DNA of 64,000 nt, taken from contig OZ345371.1 in assembly GCA_977006965.1 (NCBI GenBank), positions 2,294,001 to 2,358,000 of the forward strand, in the 5' to 3' direction. Position numbers and translations under genes: made by a program. The DNA comes from Phymatolithon calcareum. Its lineage: Eukaryota > Rhodophyta > Florideophyceae > Hapalidiales. Shown piece after piece: positions 54,416-64,000 of this stretch (position 1 is its first letter; each line of letters starts with the position of its first letter). The notes below the pieces were generated by a model. It did no database searches and was not told the DNA's origin. It worked only from the letters and a program-made list of their open reading frames with translations.

Positions 54416-55802
54416 CTATTTCACTTTGACTTTGTCGAGATAATCCATCTGTTGTCGAATCTTTGCCGCGGGTATTTCCTCAAAACAGTACACGCGAATG
54501 CGGCATCTACAATTATGTATATGTGCGGACCGCGTGCCGACCTTCTATCTTCAGTGTGAGAAATTAATCGCTCAGCTTTTCGAGACGCACCATGGGTGCA
54601 ATAGTGGGTTACTGCACCTGTTCAGGAGCGCTCTGAATCACGGTTTAAACAGGAAGCGTTCGACCATTCCAGAATATGCTTCCGCCATCTTTAACACCAC
54701 ACTGCGCTCACCCCGTCATCGGCCAGACCATCTCAAGCGCAGGTTTGCACACCATCCTTCACTCACTCGGACCGACGCGTTAAAACATGTTATGCATCTC
54801 GAGTACGAGGCTGGACGTGAGTGGTCGTCAGTGCATTTCACTTGTATTTTAAATTTCTTCCTGGCTTGGTCCACGCTGTATCTCCCTCGTGCCATTGATG
54901 GGGAGTATGCGAAAGAGAAGAACAAGTAACTAACAGAGATTCGCAACATGCATGTATCTCATCGCGGTTTGAAAACCATGAAGGCAAGCAGGTGACCGGG
55001 TCGTCCTGAACTCTTCTCTCTCACCTCTTCTCCCCAAAGACGCACTATGGAATTAGAAAGCTAACGAAATGTTTCAAATGTTTCAATTATTCATGTTCTG
55101 GACCAACTGAATACTTTCCCCTGCTTTGTAGGAACATGATGAGTCTCATCTCATGACTGAATTTTTCCACCAATTTGAATCCCAGTGTGGAATACCTTTC
55201 TCTGAACAGCTGCACTAGAGGCCTTTGTTTCCTACGTTGGAAAACCTTCTGAGATGAGACCTGGTCCGACGCGGTCTATGAACATTGAAAAAAAGCTTCT
55301 AAAGCTTTCTTTTTGCTCAGACTTCCCAGTCCTCAACTATCCTCCCCTCTGTTCACCTGCATGCCGAGCTTTTGGATAGATCTGATTTTTTGCACGACTT
55401 TTAGTATCAACTGATAGTCTCTCAATCGGCTACTAGTTGCAGATATGGCGGGCTGTTTACGACGTACTGGACGTATGAAAACGCTCGAGAGATGACGCGC
55501 GGCCCTCAAGAAACTTCTTCTTCTTCGCAATTCATTGCGCAGCTGGGTGAATTCAGTGTGTCGCAAAGTCTTGGAGAAGCTGCTCCGTCATTGAGCAACG
55601 AAATACAAAAGCAACACAAAAAAATCAAACTTTTGTTCCCAAGGTACATTATGGTTATAGAAACTGGAAAGTTTAAGAAAACCATTCGCAAGATCGAACA
55701 AAGAATTTCTTACTGGATAATGCAGTGCCAAAAACTCAAAGAATATCGCGGAGGAGTAAGAGAGCCGTTCCCCCACCTCCTTAAAGCTACGTAATTGTAT
55801 GT
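54416..55802. other. Intergenic region
   Basis: Short frames only; nothing recognisable. A T-rich segment near 55280-55330 precedes the 3' side of the next minus-strand gene. Confidence 0.4.
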
Positions 55803-56666
55803 TCAATTAAATCCTCCTTGATTGGCCTCTCCTCCGTTTTCCGAGCCACGCTTTCCAACGAAACTACAAATGCGATCAATAGCAAGTTTCTCCACTCTGT
55901 CAAGACCGCCCATGCCACTTCGAAGAGCAGAAGCCGCATGTGTCTTCAACTCGAGCAGAGCCGAACACTGTGTCACAAGATCACTGCCTCTTCTAGCATC
56001 TGTCCGTGTTCTAGTGTCACTGATTTCGTGCAGAAGGGGGCGCAGTTTTTGCAAGACTTGGCAGTATTTTTCTCCAGCTTTCTCCAAGTCTGTCAAGAGC
56101 TTGAATGCTGATTCCAATCTGTCGTTCACTTCTTGCAAATCGTTGGGGGAAGTTACGTGCATCGGGTCTAGTATCGTGTCGTCGTCACGGTTCACTCTCG
56201 GTGTTCTCTTCCATGTGCCAGACAATACTATTCGTGTCCCACCTGTCTTGGCAACTGCGCGTGCATCACGGAGAAGTTGATCACGCGGTACGCTTAACGC
56301 TTCCGTTCCATTTTCTATCACTTCCAGTGCCAGTCCTCTGTTGTGTGGACTCTGTGTGGATGCAAGAACAGGTCTCGATAGCAATGGGGGATGTTGAGCC
56401 ATGGTGGCGTTCTGGATTGGTGGCATTGTTTCGTCGAGAGAAGAATCCGATTCTGTTTCTAAATCAATACGCAATGGTCCTGCATTGGGGGCAGCGTCCG
56501 CAACAGGAGTGCAATTTCTTCCAAGAACCGGCACATTTTCCCCGTGGGCGGGAGTCAAAGGAGACGGAATATGAGTGGATTTCTTCGCAGGGGGTCTGAA
56601 AGGAGTAATCTCTGCAACTGAGGACATTCTCGCATGTGCGACATCATTTCTTGGAACAAGCGACAT
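55803..56666 (-). CDS. Hypothetical protein, 287 aa, helical C-terminal half
   Basis: Start taken at ATG 56666 (MSLVPRNDVAHARM); the longer open frame to 56786 begins with TTG. The N-terminal 150 residues are Pro/Ser-rich and probably disordered (SSVAEITPFRPPAKKS). The C-terminal half is helical and charged, with a likely coiled coil around EVNDRLESAFKLLTDLEKAG and VLQKLRPLLHEI, ending in GKRGSENGGEANQGG. No catalytic motif. Composition and intactness support a real gene; a nuclear or cytoskeletal scaffold would fit, but this is not shown. Confidence 0.55.
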   Translation of the reverse strand: MSLVPRNDVAHARMSSVAEITPFRPPAKKSTHIPSPLTPAHGENVPVLGRNCTPVADAAPNAGPLRIDLETESDSSLDETMPPIQNATMAQHPPLLSRPVLASTQSPHNRGLALEVIENGTEALSVPRDQLLRDARAVAKTGGTRIVLSGTWKRTPRVNRDDDTILDPMHVTSPNDLQEVNDRLESAFKLLTDLEKAGEKYCQVLQKLRPLLHEISDTRTRTDARRGSDLVTQCSALLELKTHAASALRSGMGGLDRVEKLAIDRICSFVGKRGSENGGEANQGGFN

Positions 56667-57413
56667 GATAAAATGTAGTCGACTTCCTTGATGACAATTG
56701 TGCTCGCACTCTTCGCGGGCAGATTTTCTTCTGAGCACGCTTTTCTTTCTGATAAGTGTGGATTGCGGTTTGAAACAAAAAGTCAATTCCCAGGGTCAGA
56801 GTCGAGTTAGTCGCTTCATTTGCAGCTGAGCAGTAAGATTTCAAATGGAATATACTGCCAAATCGTACATGCAATGCTTCCTATTAGAACCTCGACATTG
56901 TTTACCTTGATGCAAGAGTCTCCAATTTTAACTTTGCGTCAGAGCAGTGGCCCTAGCACACTAACTTGCGAAGAGTGCCGACAAGATGACTCAACGTCGC
57001 AAGGGTTTCGCTTCCACAAAGTGCGGGCTGGACTACGATATCCCTGCAGGATATCGTGGACAAAATGAAACACACATTGGAACTTTGTACAGAAACGAAG
57101 AAAGATGACTCAAAGAATGAGAGCATTGGCCGTTCTGACACGAGAGCCGAATTTTGCTGTGTTATTATTACGTATGTAGAGCAGAGGCGCACAGTAATAA
57201 CGCTGAAAAACTAATCGAAATCTGCAACAGTATTGCGCGTAAAGACATTTTTTTAAATCAACATATAACCCCCGACCTCCTCGATGCGTCACGGTGGTTG
57301 CAATTTCTTGGTAGAGGAGGTCGGGGCATGCCGCGGGAAACCGAGATGGTTTTTATGCACTGTTTTAAGGACAACGATTTCTCATATACCGCCATGATCC
57401 ACGAAATGTGGAA

Positions 57414-57500
57414 TATTTCTGTTTTACGACTGCTGGCCACCATCATCATGATGGTGGCCAGCAGTCGTAAAACAGAAATACCATGATGGTGGCCAGCAGT
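57414..57500. repeat. Perfect 67-bp palindrome plus a third partial copy
   Basis: 33-bp arms 57414-57446 and 57448-57480 are exact reverse complements around a single base. The 19 bp at 57482-57500 (CATGATGGTGGCCAGCAGT) repeat the start of the right arm (57447-57465) in direct orientation. Confidence 0.97.
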
Positions 57501-57744
57501 GATGGATACAATTCTCATCTCTGGTTCCCGCGTCATAGAGTACATGCCATTCTTTGTGATAGCATAGTGGAGCCTGGGTTCTGATAACTTGGTTGTCTGC
57601 CACATAATTCTGCTTAGTTATCTGGTTTATTTCAGAATAGGTCTATACTGTACGAAACCCTCTGCATCTCGTTGCAATCTCTGGAGCTCCATTTTTTGCT
57701 GAAGACCCACTTCCCTTCGTTTGTGGGTTGGCCAATAGGGGTTT

Positions 57745-57795
57745 TTTTTTAAAGCCCCACAGTCATACGAATATACGGGCAAGGCTTCCTCAGGT
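57745..57795 (-). repeat. Family 2 retroposon copy, minus orientation
   Basis: Reversed it reads GCACCTGAGGAAGCCTTGCC, then ACTGTGGGGCTTTAAAAA, matching the 9.1-kb and 61.0-kb copies. TAGGG on both sides may be a short duplication. Confidence 0.7.
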
Positions 57796-58275
57796 GCTAC
57801 TCTCACTAGGGCGGCTCTACGCTTATGTCTGGTATTCTATCTGAGGCCTTGGCATGTACTCGATTGTTGTTGGTCAAAAGGTGCTCTTTGAGAGTGTCGC
57901 GGCTGTTTGTTTCGCCTTTTCGGACTACATTAAGCATTGTACACACATATCAGGGCAGGCTGCATGTGCTACCAAACTATCCGAAGGTGACACAGCAGAT
58001 AGAGCGCAGCTCTTGCTGTTTCAAAACACGCCATCTCAAAAAATTCTCAGAGAAGCAATTTTCGAACCTCCCCTTGAGAAAGGCACAGGTTGCGAAAGCG
58101 TCTCTTCTTAGCCTTTGATTTACATAGTTGAAAGCATATTTGCTCAGAATCAAAAAGGTAAACATCTCATCTCGCACTGGACGTACTGCTACAATACGTG
58201 AAAAGAACTCTCTTTCCCCGCAACCTTACTTTGTTAGAATCATATCCCGCTGAATCGGACCAGGATTTAGCGCCA

Positions 58276-58764
58276 TCACATTCTAGATTCAGTTCCATTG
58301 CACTGCTGTTTGATGCTGCGGAAACGACTAAATACCCTTTTCAGCAGTGACACGTCCGAAACCGATGTCGAAACTTCAACTACTTCTTTTCCGTGCTCAG
58401 CACTTCTTCCGGTCGTCCGACCTGATGCGTTCTGCACGTGACCTTCCTCCTTGGCAGTCATTCCAGAAACATCAAAATGATGCTCGCCCTTTCGAGTGAG
58501 AAATATGTCGTGCATGGTCTGCGGATCCATCATGGACATCGATTTTATGGCAACCGGGAGAAAGTCCTCGTCATCGTATGCATTCTCTATCCCAAACTTC
58601 TCATCGCCTTCCTTCGTTTGATTCTTGTGTTCCGTCTTTTCCATGGCGTCAATATCTTCAAAATGGACAACAGGCACTGACTGCTTCTCTCCTTGCAACG
58701 CACTGTTTTGTCCCAGTTGAGCTTCGTCAGTGTCCAGAAAGTAGGAGCCGAGAAAGTCGCCCAT
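58276..58764 (-). CDS. Hypothetical acidic protein, 162 aa
   Basis: ATG 58764 to the stop at 58276. Acidic, with a block NAYDDEDFLPVAIKSMSMMD near residues 61-80, and a more basic C-terminus. No domain recognised, no membrane segment. It lies 204 bp downstream of another minus-strand frame (58968-59381), so the two may be exons of one gene, but no splice pair was convincing. Confidence 0.42.
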   Translation of the reverse strand: MGDFLGSYFLDTDEAQLGQNSALQGEKQSVPVVHFEDIDAMEKTEHKNQTKEGDEKFGIENAYDDEDFLPVAIKSMSMMDPQTMHDIFLTRKGEHHFDVSGMTAKEEGHVQNASGRTTGRSAEHGKEVVEVSTSVSDVSLLKRVFSRFRSIKQQCNGTESRM

Positions 58765-58967
58765 GCTTCCCTCGATACTGGACTAATGCGCTTGTTCCTA
58801 GGCACTTGAAAGCATTTGCAACATATTACACAGACTAAACAGGAATATCTGAACAAACAAAACGCTACATAGATGAGGAAAACATATTCATATTCGCTTA
58901 CGCTGCAGTAGCCAAACTCAAATTCAATTCCACTCGCCGGGGTTCTTGAATTGGTTTCTGAAAATGC

Positions 58968-59381
58968 TCAATTAATGTAGAAAATTGAATGAATGAACCC
59001 TTTATGTGCATGCGCGAGGTGTTCTCCTAATGGGGAGGTCTGATGAACTGGAAGGCCGCTTACGGGTACGACGAACCGCCATGTGACGGGTGCTCGTTTA
59101 ATTTTGAGCCCAGTTACATTTGTTGTTTCCGTTGAAAAAATATGACTCCCAAAACAGGTTATTGGTTTACCGATACAATCAGTGCATATGCGTAAGGTCA
59201 GCTGGATTTCACCGCAATTGTCATGCGAGGACACAAATCTAGCGGCGATGGAAGCAAAAGGCACATCAAAATTCGGAAATTGGCCAAGCAGAGGGCATGA
59301 AAGAACGGGAGATTCTTTCTCAATTTTTGGTTTTCCAGAGCTGCTGCCATTTCTGTAGTACACTTTGCGTCTGGAAGGCAT
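58968..59381 (-). CDS. Hypothetical protein, 137 aa
   Basis: ATG 59381 to the stop at 58968. Contains several cysteines and beta-rich looking segments (SCPLLGQFPNFDVPFASIA, LTLRICTDCIGKPITCFG, VTWRFVVPVSGLPV). Not recognised. Upstream on the same strand (about 59510-59400) a Lys/Glu-rich frame SEQVEIKKKKQEAPNAEEGM ends at a stop and might be another exon. Confidence 0.4.
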   Translation of the reverse strand: MPSRRKVYYRNGSSSGKPKIEKESPVLSCPLLGQFPNFDVPFASIAARFVSSHDNCGEIQLTLRICTDCIGKPITCFGSHIFSTETTNVTGLKIKRAPVTWRFVVPVSGLPVHQTSPLGEHLAHAHKGFIHSIFYIN

Positions 59382-61714
59382 CTAGGAAGGCCATGGAACA
59401 GGACTCATTTAACTCCCTGTGTCACGGCTGCACCTGTCTTCTTCATTCCTTCTTCTGCATTTGGAGCTTCTTGCTTCTTCTTTTTGATTTCCACTTGCTC
59501 TGAGAGGTTGAGTCTGTGTGGAGTGCGGCTGCACACTAAAAAACCTCTCGAGTTAAAGTACACGCAGTGGACTATTCGTGCCACAATACAATAAAGTGCT
59601 TCCCCTCGAGGTCCACGTAGAGGCCAGCAGGAAGCATTGCGACACCATCAGAGCTTGTTGCACCCACTGTGCGCAACTATTTATTATTATGGCTCTTTAC
59701 GAAGGCAAAGGTGTCCCGATGGTGATGTATTTGAAACTTTCGTCAAAAGTTGAAATTAGTCTTCGTCGCACAGAGATCTGTTTCGTTTTCCACGTTTTTT
59801 CTTGAACAGATTAGCCTGTCTCAGTCGCAGTTCGTGGCTGGTTGTGGGCAGCTAATTGCTTCGATAGGACAACCGCTAGGAGACTCAGGCGAGTCGAGCC
59901 AAAGTGCCCTTCTCGCAAGCTCGCTCACCACGGTTTCAACATCTTTTCCCTGCAGGGTCTGCGATTCGCCTAGCTCTTCGCGAATGTTAGCAGTCAACCC
60001 AGCAAGGGTTATTTCATAGCTAAGTTTGTTGTAGGAAACGATGCCATGCGGCATGACTCATGTCAGCAAGTGTATCTCTTTTACTCAAAGCGCTAACGCA
60101 CTTTGTTCACTTTGTAATCAACTTTTTGAGATGAGCCTTAATAGTGATCCACGTGGCACGATGCCCTCATCTCTGGGGTCTGGCTAACTTCAATATAGGC
60201 CACATCCTTCTGTCGCTATTTATACTTTATGGAGGTGCGCGTGTACGACTTAGAGACTACCGCATGGTAACCAACGACATTAGTTCTCATCCGTATGTAT
60301 TTTTATTCGTGCAGCAGACTGGAGTGCTTTAAAATTATAGAAACAGTGTACGTACCGGGCTTTGTGGCCTTCTGAGGGAACTGAAGGCAGATCCAACTTA
60401 CCTTCACGTTGCCATTGTATCTTGAGCCCGTTTGAGTGTACGTATGGCGTCTGCACCCACATAAACGAGCTCATTTCCATCCACAGAAGACATATGGACA
60501 GTGGAAGCACTACGTAGACCATTTTGTGGGCGTCTCACAAGTCCGCAGGACCCTGAGCGTAAGAAGCCTTAAATTAGCACGTTGGTATCCACTACACTAT
60601 CATAAACTGCATACAGGGAGAAGAAAGCCTCCATAATGCAATATACAAGAAGCCGAGCTCAAGAGTCAACCATACCGTACAGGTTGGAGGTTTTTCAAGA
60701 AGAACAAATATGAAACAGGAACTGCAGTTTTTCTCAACCCGCTCAAATAGACCAAGGGACGAGCCACGAGCAGAAGTAACCCTACTTTGCGCAGCATTCC
60801 AACAAACTACTGCGTAAGATGGCTACACGAGTGTTTCAGGTGGTAGCGGCAAATTAGTTTGACATTGCGATTACAGTTATTTAAATCTCTGCACGTGTCA
60901 GTAAGGATGAGTACGAAGACTGGAATCGAAGAAGCTTTGAATAAACAGAGAATGTTGGCATGGAGCACATTGCAAGCGGTACTATTAAACTCAGAATTTA
61001 TGCTGAAAAATATCCCAGGAACTTTACTTAGGTAATCAGTATCTGAGGAGGCCTTGCCCATAAATACGTAAGACTGTGAGGCTTTGAAAGATATTACTAA
61101 ATCACAGACGTCGAGCTCACTACATATTGTCCTGACAGAATGGCCAAGGCCTCTATTGACGGTTACAGGAAACTGTCTATCTATGTGTTTTGCTTCAACT
61201 ATCAGAAACTTTTGTGAGCTCCGAAGGAAGGAGAAAACGTGGGCCTGCTTTTGAAAGCACACAGAAACTGTTCCGATTTATCGGTTCATCCTGAAGGTAC
61301 CGACCCCTAATTAAGGGGCATCATATTTCCATAATTTTTTCAAGGGGTCTCCGACCTTTTTTTCTGTGGTCCAATAGGATGTTAACATTTTTTTGCTAAC
61401 ACTTTCCCTATTCCCTCCGGATCGTTCCATATGCCCCCTACAGGACGTCCCTAATTTAGGGTTCCTTGCGTTAGCAAATCGCTCCCCATAATACAGGGGT
61501 CGGAATTCCGAAAGAATCCTACAATGCTACTTCAGTAATATTCAAACGCTGGTTTTTGAAAGAAACTTGTATGTAAGACGCCGTGCATCGTAGACATAAT
61601 CTTAAATTCCATTGAACATAGCAGATGGTGGGACTAGGGACTCTGTCTCCTTTGACTCTCTATGCTTTGGTTTCTAAATCCAGTGAGCGTTACGAAGGTG
61701 TGCTGTGCACTACT
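59382..61714. other. Gene-poor stretch with a retroposon copy
   Basis: No recognisable gene. A family 2 copy lies at 61030-61090 on the plus strand (TATCTGAGGAGGCCTTGCCC, ACTGTGAGGCTTTGAAAG). Long frames here begin with non-ATG codons. Confidence 0.45.
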
Positions 61715-62135
61715 GTACAAGAAGAAGAGGCGTGGGTTTTTATTTAAAAGTTACCAACGCATCTGCAGACACTTGGGGCTACTTTGCCAGTGCCACTCGA
61801 GCATAGAAAGGGTCTGACTTGATTTTCGACTAGTGGGTGCGACGCCATCTGGTGGGGTGCCAAAACGTTTCTCTAGGTCAGGGTTGAACCTCGAGAGGGG
61901 AAAACACACTCCGCTAAACTGTGCCACGCGAAGTCAGCTGAGCTTGCACTACTCTGTGTTTAGAGAAATATTTGTTTCGCAAATTACGTGCGCCATACTC
62001 GAATACGTCAGTCTGGCAATCAATGCACGGAGACCTAGGACCGAGCGTCCAGAGGCCTAGCCTCCGCACCCCGGTGACCAATACTTAGGACCAGTCAAGA
62101 GTCATACCTTCTAGCGGAAGTAAAAAGTACAAGAA
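61715..62135 (-). mobile_element. Full-length SINE-like retroposon (family 1)
   Basis: About 403 bp on the minus strand, from CTTTTTACTTCCGCTA (62126) to AACTTTTAAATAAAA and a CTT-rich tail (61724). Flanked by the 9-bp direct repeat GTACAAGAA (61715-61723 and 62127-62135). Read on the minus strand it holds TGGCACAGTTTAGCGG, resembling a Pol III A box, and about 36 nt later GGTTCAACCCT (61880-61890 reversed), resembling a B box (9 of 11 against GGTTCRANTCC). These support a tRNA-like Pol III promoter, as in SINEs (inference). No open frame. Confidence 0.75.
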
Positions 62136-62161
62136 CGCTCCAAAAAAGGATTTTTTACTTT

Positions 62162-62592
62162 AAAAATGTCAACATTTTTTTAAAAATATTGACGTTTTTT
62201 CGTTTTTTAAAACGAAAAAAAAGTTTTGGAGAGTCCAAAACTGCCGCATCAAAAAATTGTTTTCATGATAATATCATGGAAACAATTTTTGAATTTTGGA
62301 GCAAAACTAGCACTTAAAATTATAAGTGCTAGCAGGAGAAAATTTTGCGTCCAGTTATTTACAAATCAGGTCAATCTGGCGAAAGATTATTTTCTGATGT
62401 TTTTTGCATTGGTGTTGTTTGCAGAATAGTTTTATCATAATTTTGCCTGCCATTGACAATCGAACTGCTTTTAGAAGCAGAAAAGTTCTTCGTTCTTTTT
62501 GATTTTGTGCTTCCCTTGACGACAACCATACAGTAGCACATAAATTGTGCTTTCGACACAGGAAGCATTTTTTTGCTTCAGGTTTCGAAAGC
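62162..62592. repeat. AT-rich run of at least seven adjacent hairpins
   Basis: Successive stem-loops: 62162-62199 (AAAAATGTCAA stem, imperfect); 62195-62220 (12-bp perfect, TTTTTTCGTTTT); 62222-62242 (9-bp perfect, AGTTTTGGA); 62252-62290 (18-bp stem, one mismatch, 3-nt loop); 62307-62332 (10-bp perfect, CTAGCACTTA); 62465-62480 (CTGCTT); 62535-62551 (AGCACA); 62549-62592 (GCTTTCGA outer stem enclosing GAAGCA/TGCTTC at 62562-62579). The sequences differ from each other, so this is not a tandem repeat. Confidence 0.85.
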
Positions 62593-64000
62593 AAAACGGA
62601 CTTATATAGTAGGCTTCAGAACAGATCAAAAAACCGTCAAACTTTTTTTGCCCAATTGTTAAATTTCGCTTATTTTCTTATCAAAAGTTTAAATTTCGTT
62701 TACAACAATGCTGAATCGGAAAACTGTTGGAGCGTGCATCGGTTTCCAATCCGTGGAGAAGACGACACGCGGCACTTGAGAATCCACTTCCCGGTCACGC
62801 TCTCCCGCAGAGGTCACGCTCTCCAGCCACGATCCCAACACCGCTACGACACGGCGCTCGCACACACGTGGCGCAGACCAATGTCTGCGTGATGCGTTAA
62901 TGATGTCATTGAAACTCGCGCCGGGTGGTGTCGATGTGCCCGAGTGATCAACGTTGCACTTTCATTGGTTCAATGTCATTGTCAGTGAGGCTGTTCTCGC
63001 AGGTCGGGGGCAAGTTTCATTAATGATTTCTGCATCGCTTTCTGATACAGTGTTGAAAATATTTTTTGATGTCTTTAAACGCGGGACATCGTCATCGGTG
63101 CTGTTTTTGAATTTTGAAACTGCTACTGTAACCCCCCGCGTCGCCGTGCGCCGCGCCGCGTTTTGTCTCTAGATGATGAGATCGCGTTGTACTGTACTGT
63201 ACTGTACGTGCCACGCGATCCACAATTGCCCTGCGTTCTTTTCCGCCCTCCATCTCAGCATGATCATGCTGCACAATGTCATTGTGTACTGTAGGGCGCA
63301 AACTGTAGGAGCACAATCGACGCGGACAATCCGCTTGCTAAACGTTGCGTATGCGGGGCAGGAATCGCCCGCTCTATTGCGAACGAGAATGTAGCGGCAG
63401 CCGAGGCTCTGCGGCTGTGCGCAGCGTAAGTGGTCCTTATCCCGTACTGTATTTAAGTGTTGAGTTTTTTGTAACCCGAGGGCTGAGTCCTGTTTTCCTT
63501 GAACGGCATCATCGCCTGAGTAAGTGAACGTAGGCCTCTCAGTGTACGGCAACGACACGGAGAGACGTTTACAGTAAATTATATACGCCTACGCGATTTT
63601 CGGGACGGAAATTCTGCCAGTGAGGAGTTGATGGGCGGACTGCTGACCATCCTGAGAGAACACGCGATAAGCGTTGCACTGATTTTAGAGGATCAGGCGC
63701 GGGATCGGTTCTTAAGTTTCTTCACGACGACACGGGAAACAATAATCACAGAATTCTTGAATGTTTCGGTTTTTCAAACGATTAATCTAAAATACGTACG
63801 TTCTTTCGCGTTTGTCTTTCACAGCACAAGATTTCTTATCGATGGGAGGCAGCTTGAATCTAACACAGGAGGCAGAGCCTATACGTCCTTTCTCGAGCCA
63901 ATGATTCAAATACTTGGCTGAAGATTGTTGTACATCCTCAGTCGAGGACCTTAAGTGCATCGCAGTGGTGGCTGTACTAGTGCCTTGTATACCTGTATGC
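62593..64000. other. Window end, no firm gene
   Basis: Contains CATTGGTTCAATG (CCAAT-like) near 62962 and several TACTGTA motifs, including a short TACTG tandem at about 63187-63207. An ATG-started frame of 96 codons at 63631-63921 is not recognised. A promoter for a gene beyond the window is possible. Confidence 0.35.

Larger units (their letters stand above)
56667..58275. other. Intergenic region with strong palindromes
   Basis: Contains hairpins at 57039-57061 (ACGATATCC arms), 57270-57326 (13-bp arms CCCCGACCTCCTC) and 57414-57480 (33-bp arms, listed separately), plus a reversed family 2 retroposon at 57745-57795. An ATG-started 85-codon frame at 57854-58111 has ordinary composition but no recognisable identity. 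Confidence 0.5.

Noticed and set aside
60807-61262. 151-codon minus-strand frame
   Set aside because: Starts with GTG, includes a reversed family 2 retroposon, and has no recognisable domain.

Overview
This is a nuclear chromosome window from a eukaryote, most likely a multicellular red alga (Florideophyceae, Chondrus/Gracilaria-like). The reasons are inference from content: a plastid-targeted one-helix high-light-inducible protein, a plastid-type MATE transporter, mostly intronless genes with one short GT-AG intron where present, an NB-ARC/WD40 STAND pseudogene, Ser/Thr-rich secreted proteins, and sparse genes in a sea of transposon debris. I could not run any search, so the taxon is a guess.

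Layout. 1-4.8 kb: a LINE on the minus strand, ORF1 intact and ORF2 (endonuclease plus reverse transcriptase) with one stop and one frameshift, cut by the window edge. 6.5-7.9 kb: an unrecognised multi-pass membrane protein. 10.7-12.6 kb: a decayed DNA transposon with terminal inverted repeats. 15-18 kb: a hypothetical gene and a MATE transporter. 19.6-22.8 kb: a broken NB-ARC/WD40 gene. 23.2-30.3 kb: three paralogous one-intron genes, resembling the metallo-hydrolase-like DUF4336 family, two of them in a tandem segmental duplication. 32.5-33.4 kb: a non-autonomous element with phased subterminal repeats, ending 65 bp before a long-chain acyl-CoA synthetase gene (33.5-35.5 kb). 38.5-51.6 kb: three Ser/Thr/Ala-rich secreted mucin-like genes, one of them broken. 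54 kb: the high-light-inducible protein. 55.8-59.4 kb: three hypothetical genes. 61.7-62.6 kb: a full-length SINE-like element followed by an AT-rich run of hairpins.

Three themes stand out. First, two short retroposon families lie in many places with clear target-site duplications, one inside an intron of a recently duplicated gene. Second, the window has an unusual number of long perfect or near-perfect inverted repeats; at two sites one duplicated copy carries the palindrome while its paralogue carries only one arm. Third, the element at 32.5-33.4 kb carries inverted arrays of a 10-bp motif at a fixed 29-bp period with a 21-bp terminal step at both ends. No rRNA, tRNA or CRISPR array was seen.
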